Below are positions 60,527 to 64,000 of a stretch of 64,000 nt of DNA, one piece after another. Source of the DNA: Ruminiclostridium sp. (lineage in GTDB: Bacteria > Bacillota > Clostridia > Oscillospirales > Ruminococcaceae); assembly GCA_017625405.1 (NCBI GenBank), contig JAGALB010000043.1, positions 1 to 64,000 on the forward strand, written 5' to 3'. Within the stretch, counting starts at the first letter, position 1, and every line of letters starts with the position of its first letter. Below the pieces are notes generated by a model that saw only the letters and a program-made list of their open reading frames with translations, did not search any database and was not told the DNA's origin. A program made the translations under genes and the position numbers.

Positions 60527-61168
60527 TCAGAGAATATCAAAAATATCGGAAATGTAATTTATGATGTAATCAGCACCATTTTCTTCCATTTCTTCACGGC
60601 TGCCGAATCCGCTTAAAAAGCCGCAGCATTTTATTCCGTTCTTATGAGCCCCGATAATATCATTATCACGGTCACCTACAAGAAGAACCTCTGATTTATC
60701 AGTGATTCCGAAGTGTTCAAGAACATGAGCCACAACCTGATCTTTGGAAGAACGGCTTTCATCCTGGGTTGAACCGCAGATAAAATCAAATTCATCAATC
60801 AGATCTGCATCTTTAAGAATAATGAATGCGCCTTTTTCCAGTTTTGAAGTGGCAACCGCAAGCTTGCAGCCCATTTCTCGGAGTCTGGCAAAAGAAGGTT
60901 TGAGATCTTCAAAGAATTCATATTCAAGAGTACCCTTGGAAAAATAGTATTCACGGAATTTAGCAATGGCTTCGTCAAGCTTTTCATCAGGGATTCCTGC
61001 AAATGTGCTGAAAGAATGGCGAAGGGGCGGCCCCAGATATTTCCGCATTTCGTCACCTTCAGGAACAGGGAGACCATAAAATTCCATAGTGTATCTCACT
61101 CCATTGGAAACGCCTCTGAAGGTATTGAGCAGAGTTCCGTCAAGGTCGAAAAAAATATATTTATACAT
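60527..61168 (-). CDS. HAD-family phosphatase (phosphoglycolate phosphatase-like)
   Basis: The 213-residue enzyme is of the HAD subfamily IA. Motif I is DLDGTLLN, motif II is AVATSK, motif III is a Lys in KDQVVAHVLEH and motif IV is VGDRDNDIIGA. The cap is of the helical C1 type. It may act on phosphoglycolate or a nucleotide monophosphate. Its start overlaps the nucleoside phosphorylase gene by 8 bp, so the two are likely in one pathway, such as pyrimidine nucleotide or sugar-phosphate turnover. Confidence 0.9.
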   Translation of the reverse strand: MYKYIFFDLDGTLLNTFRGVSNGVRYTMEFYGLPVPEGDEMRKYLGPPLRHSFSTFAGIPDEKLDEAIAKFREYYFSKGTLEYEFFEDLKPSFARLREMGCKLAVATSKLEKGAFIILKDADLIDEFDFICGSTQDESRSSKDQVVAHVLEHFGITDKSEVLLVGDRDNDIIGAHKNGIKCCGFLSGFGSREEMEENGADYIINYISDIFDIL

Positions 61169-61955
61169 TCTTTTTCTTATCGCTTTCTATAAGGATTTTG
61201 ATAGCTTCAACCGCACATTTTATAGCTCTTTCGCTGCTATGACATACAGGGTCGGGAAGTCCTGCCTTTGAGCGCTCCACGTTCCATAAAGCGGTAAGCA
61301 CCGCACCTGCTCTTACATGACGCGCGATGGCAACAGAGAAGATAGTAGCAGCTTCCATTTCACTTGTAAGGCATCCGCAGCGGACATAAGATTCCCAACG
61401 GTTTACAAGATGTTCCGCAATTGGCATTTTTTCGGGCTCTATCTCGCCGTAAAAGCTGTCCTTGCTCTGGACAACACCTACATGACAGCCGTTACCCAGT
61501 TCATCGGAAGATAAGCTGTCGGCAGCCTGCTTAAGGGCGCTGAGTACCTCAAAATCCGCAACTGCAGGGTATTCTTCGGGAATATATTCACGGCTTGTTC
61601 CGTCGCCTCTTATAGCGCCGCTTGCAATAACAAGGTCACCGCCTACTACTTTGATGTCAATACCTCCGCTTGTGCCGACTCTGATAAAGGTGTGAGCGCC
61701 GCAGCGGATAAGCTCTTCAACTGCAATAGCGGCGGAAGGTCCGCCGATACCGGTAGAAACAACGCTTACCTTTTCGCCGAGGAGAGTGCCTGTGTAGGTG
61801 GTGTACTCCCTGTTTGACGCAATAAATTCCGCATTATCAAGGTGCTTTGCAATTTTTTCCACTCTGCCTGGGTCGCCGGGAAGAATAACGTATTTTCCTA
61901 CCTGGTCAGCGGTTGTTTTGAGGTGGAACTGAATGTTTTCGTCTAAAAGTGCCAT
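61161..61955 (-). CDS. udp: Nucleoside phosphorylase (uridine phosphorylase type)
   Basis: The enzyme cleaves uridine (or purine nucleosides) with phosphate to the base and ribose-1-phosphate. The 264-residue protein has the NP-I fold: PGDPGRVEKIAKHL at the N-terminus, GTSGGIDIKVVGGDLVIA near the phosphate site and the EMEAATIFSVA loop with catalytic Glu. It follows the uridine phosphorylase pattern more than MTA/SAH nucleosidases. With the nucleoside importer and xpt in this window it completes a salvage route. GGAGG precedes ATG 61955. Confidence 0.9.
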   Translation of the reverse strand: MALLDENIQFHLKTTADQVGKYVILPGDPGRVEKIAKHLDNAEFIASNREYTTYTGTLLGEKVSVVSTGIGGPSAAIAVEELIRCGAHTFIRVGTSGGIDIKVVGGDLVIASGAIRGDGTSREYIPEEYPAVADFEVLSALKQAADSLSSDELGNGCHVGVVQSKDSFYGEIEPEKMPIAEHLVNRWESYVRCGCLTSEMEAATIFSVAIARHVRAGAVLTALWNVERSKAGLPDPVCHSSERAIKCAVEAIKILIESDKKKNV

Positions 61956-61967
61956 AATAATCCTCCT

Positions 61968-62450
61968 TTATTTGTCGTTGTCGGAACCGAAGATTGAAGG
62001 TGCGGGAGCATTTTCCTTTTCACGCTTTTCGTCCAGCATCGCCTTTATTACGCCGATATTTTCCAGAACGGTAATCGCAATAATGATAATTGTGATGAAA
62101 ATACAGGGCATGTAAAGTTCGGTGGGACCGTTGCTTTCCTGAGTGTACTTGTATAAATCGGCAAAACCCGAGTATACAACAAGTGTGCCGATGAAACCGC
62201 ATAAAGATAGACAGGTAGCAATTTTGCAGAGTCTGCACATTACAAGTACAGCAGGAATAACATATCCGATTACCGAAGTCAGAAGCCAGACGATAATATA
62301 CGGACTTTCCGCAATATCGGCAGAAACAAGGCTGTCTCCCGTTGAAAGGATTACAGCAGGGAAGAGAACTCCGCAGCCGATTCCCCAGATTGCGGCAAGA
62401 AACAGCATAATAAATTTAAGAATTTTTTTGATTACATTAATTGTTTTCAT
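61968..62450 (-). CDS. Hypothetical four-helix membrane protein
   Basis: From ATG 62450 (after AAAGGTC) the 160-residue protein has four predicted helices (about 11-33, 45-66, 70-92 and 118-135) and a charged C-terminus (DEKREKENAPAPS). An in-frame extension upstream to 62519 has no ribosome site. No family is recognised. It ends 12 bp before the start of the phosphorylase gene, so it may lead the operon with udp and the HAD gene. Confidence 0.65.
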   Translation of the reverse strand: MKTINVIKKILKFIMLFLAAIWGIGCGVLFPAVILSTGDSLVSADIAESPYIIVWLLTSVIGYVIPAVLVMCRLCKIATCLSLCGFIGTLVVYSGFADLYKYTQESNGPTELYMPCIFITIIIIAITVLENIGVIKAMLDEKREKENAPAPSIFGSDNDK

Positions 62451-62604
62451 ATTATTGACCTTTTCCGAATATAATTTACTATCTGAAAATATAATAGCAC
62501 AATTTTGCATAAAAGGCAATATAAATCTTTAAAAACTTCCACTTATAAAGCTTTGTGCAGTGCAGAATATATAAGTGTGAAACGAAAAGAAAGGAAAAGG
62601 GAAA

Positions 62605-63675
62605 ATGAAGAAAAAATACGGAGCTTTATATTGTTCTGCGGCGGCGTTATTTATTTCCCTGACAGGTTTGCTTACAGCCGATGCACAGGCTGAGCAATAT
62701 GTCGGTGCGGGGCAGATCTGTGCAGTATATGAGGAGCGCAGAACTCTTGTTCCCTGCGGTACTCCCTTTGGAATAAAAATGCTTACGGACGGGGTTATGG
62801 TTACGGATTTCGGCACTGTAAACGGTCTGTATGACTGCATATCACCGGCTGAAGCGGCAGGCATAAAGCGTGGTGACATTATTACAGCGGTCAACGGTAT
62901 AGAAATAACAGACAGCATATCACTGAGCGAGGCTGTTCAGGAGCACTGCGATATGTGTACGCTTGAAATAATCCGTAACGGAAACGTAATTGAAGTGACG
63001 GCAATACCCGTCTGTTCATCAGAGGACGGAGAATACAAGCTCGGACTATGGACAAGGGATAGCTGTGCAGGCATAGGTACGATGACATTCTATGACCCCG
63101 AAAACAATATTTTCGGCGGTCTCGGTCATTCTGTAAGCGATGTGTCAACGGGGATGACTCTTCCGCTTCTTGATGGTGAAATAACCACAGTGACGATTAC
63201 AGATATACTCAAAGGTTCAGACGGTGTTCCGGGAGAACTGCGAGGAGCGTTCATATCTGACAGCGAAACAGGAACGGTAGAGATTAACAGCGAGTACGGC
63301 GTATTCGGTTATTCCGATATTACTCCCGTACTTAACGAGCCCGTTGAAATAGCGTATAACAGTGAAATTAAAAAGGGTAAAGCGACAATCTATACAACTG
63401 TTGCGGGGATGATGCCCAAGGAATATGAAATAGAAATTGAAAAAATTGATTACGGCAGTACCTCTGCATCAAGAAATATGACAATACGCATAACGGACAA
63501 GGAGCTTTTATCTCTTACAGGCGGCATTGTCCAGGGTATGAGCGGAAGTCCTATCATACAGGACGGGCGGATTATCGGCGCAGTCACTCATGTGCTTATA
63601 AATGACAGCGCAATGGGATACGGTATTTTTATAGAAAATATGTGTGATGTTGCTTGTCAGCTTGAATTGAATTAA
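62605..63675 (+). CDS. spoIVB: SpoIVB peptidase
   Basis: SpoIVB is the forespore serine peptidase that crosses the membrane and triggers pro-sigma-K processing in sporulation. The 356-residue protein has a signal anchor (about 5-25), a PDZ domain (about 75-130; SPAEAAGIKRGDIITAVNG) and the S55 peptidase domain. His175 lies in GGLGHSVSD and Ser313 in QGMSGSPIIQDG. The start is ATG 62605 with AAAGGAAAAGG upstream. A convergent short membrane gene follows. Confidence 0.93.
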   Translation: MKKKYGALYCSAAALFISLTGLLTADAQAEQYVGAGQICAVYEERRTLVPCGTPFGIKMLTDGVMVTDFGTVNGLYDCISPAEAAGIKRGDIITAVNGIEITDSISLSEAVQEHCDMCTLEIIRNGNVIEVTAIPVCSSEDGEYKLGLWTRDSCAGIGTMTFYDPENNIFGGLGHSVSDVSTGMTLPLLDGEITTVTITDILKGSDGVPGELRGAFISDSETGTVEINSEYGVFGYSDITPVLNEPVEIAYNSEIKKGKATIYTTVAGMMPKEYEIEIEKIDYGSTSASRNMTIRITDKELLSLTGGIVQGMSGSPIIQDGRIIGAVTHVLINDSAMGYGIFIENMCDVACQLELN

Positions 63676-63710
63676 AAATGTTCACAGCGATTAACCGCTG
63701 TGAACATTTT
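63676..63710. terminator. Bidirectional terminator after spoIVB
   Basis: AAAATGTTCACAGCG / GCTGTGAACATTTTC, with T-runs each way, overlaps the last codons of the convergent gene. Confidence 0.8.
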
Positions 63711-63990
63711 CTTTTGTTTTCTTTTTATGATTGAGAACAGCTTTTATTATAGCACATATGAGAAGATAAAAGATAAGCGTCGGAAAGGTAAGTTTAAAGA
63801 TAAACTGCGTCCACTGGTCGTTCATTATAGCTTCCCAGCCGTAGTAATGCTCACCAATGGGTTCGCCTGTGAACCATGCTGTTTCCTGATGGCCGTTTAC
63901 AAAATCAATGGCAAACATTATCAAAGGAATGGTATTGAGGCTTATAAGCGCATAAAGAAAGAACAGGTAAATGCTTTTTCCGAATCCCAC
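63691..63990 (-). CDS. Hypothetical two-helix membrane protein at the window edge
   Basis: The 99-residue protein starts at GTG 63990 just after AAGGAG. It has one helix at about 8-27 and another at about 62-82, with an acidic Trp/Tyr-rich loop between. The C-terminus is basic. The start is 10 bp from the window edge. No family is recognised. Its 3' end overlaps the terminator shared with spoIVB. Confidence 0.6.
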   Translation of the reverse strand: MGFGKSIYLFFLYALISLNTIPLIMFAIDFVNGHQETAWFTGEPIGEHYYGWEAIMNDQWTQFIFKLTFPTLIFYLLICAIIKAVLNHKKKTKENVHSG

Positions 63991-64000
63991 ATTCTCCTTT

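Overview
The window looks like the chromosome of an anaerobic, spore-forming member of the Clostridia, most likely Oscillospiraceae (Ruminococcus-like). This is inferred from the yabM-mazG-rqcP-yabP-yabQ-divIC sporulation/division order, a CwlD-type amidase, SpoIVB, Rex, YmdB, DUF1540, DUF3793 and DUF4364 proteins, and a secreted GH26 enzyme. Base composition is moderate and most genes sit in short operons ending in strong GC hairpins. No rRNA operon, CRISPR array or prophage block is visible.

Layout. 1-1480: the right edge of an integrated element, with a tyrosine integrase whose 3' end abuts tRNA-Glu and carries four AAGTGGCA direct repeats. 1481-2330: tRNA-Glu, tRNA-Lys and an AT-rich acetyltransferase. 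2439-7588 (minus): pduL, then the yab/divIC cluster with HU inserted. 7770-14477 (plus): a B12-type radical SAM protein, aroB-aroA-aroC, a DUF4364 protein, a membrane protein and an acetyltransferase. 14502-16042 (minus): Nudix, a small membrane protein, a non-coding array of about 207-bp repeats carrying copies of a tRNA 3' end, and two tRNA-Ser genes. 16262-24731 (plus): cwlD, radA, then xpt with a BMP-type nucleoside ABC importer whose ATPase and first permease are fused. 24812-27610: an EAL protein and an XRE/membrane gene lying inside a perfect 18-bp inverted repeat. 27616-31919 (minus): a GH26 operon. 32147-33161 (plus): DUF3793 plus flavodoxin behind two operator-like palindromes.

33162-33773 is gene-poor, with a gene remnant and a second repeat family of about 100 bp. 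33774-43441 (minus): a NatAB-type ABC exporter, ymdB, purA and two large secreted glycosidase/amidase proteins. 43659-48151 (plus): aconitase, two small membrane proteins, NADP-isocitrate dehydrogenase and the redox sensor Rex. 48187-52159 (minus): an AraC-GGDEF protein and a MacB-like ABC transporter with an unusual repeat insert. 52403-57637 (plus): TetR, CBS, MoxR ATPase, DUF58 and transglutaminase. 57674-63990: an EAL/beta-helix fusion, a DUF1540 mini-protein, HAD phosphatase, nucleoside phosphorylase, SpoIVB and small membrane proteins.

Working together: xpt, the nucleoside importer, udp-type phosphorylase and purA form purine/pyrimidine salvage; acn-icd-rex supplies 2-oxoglutarate and NADPH next to a redox regulator; cwlD, spoIVB and yabP/yabQ are sporulation functions; three proteins carry EAL or GGDEF domains, so cyclic-di-GMP signalling is active. 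The most unusual items are the inverted-repeat-bounded XRE module, the tRNA-Ser-associated 207-bp repeats, the EAL/beta-helix fusion, the AraC-GGDEF fusion and the ABC transporter insert. No single element here is certain to be a new system.
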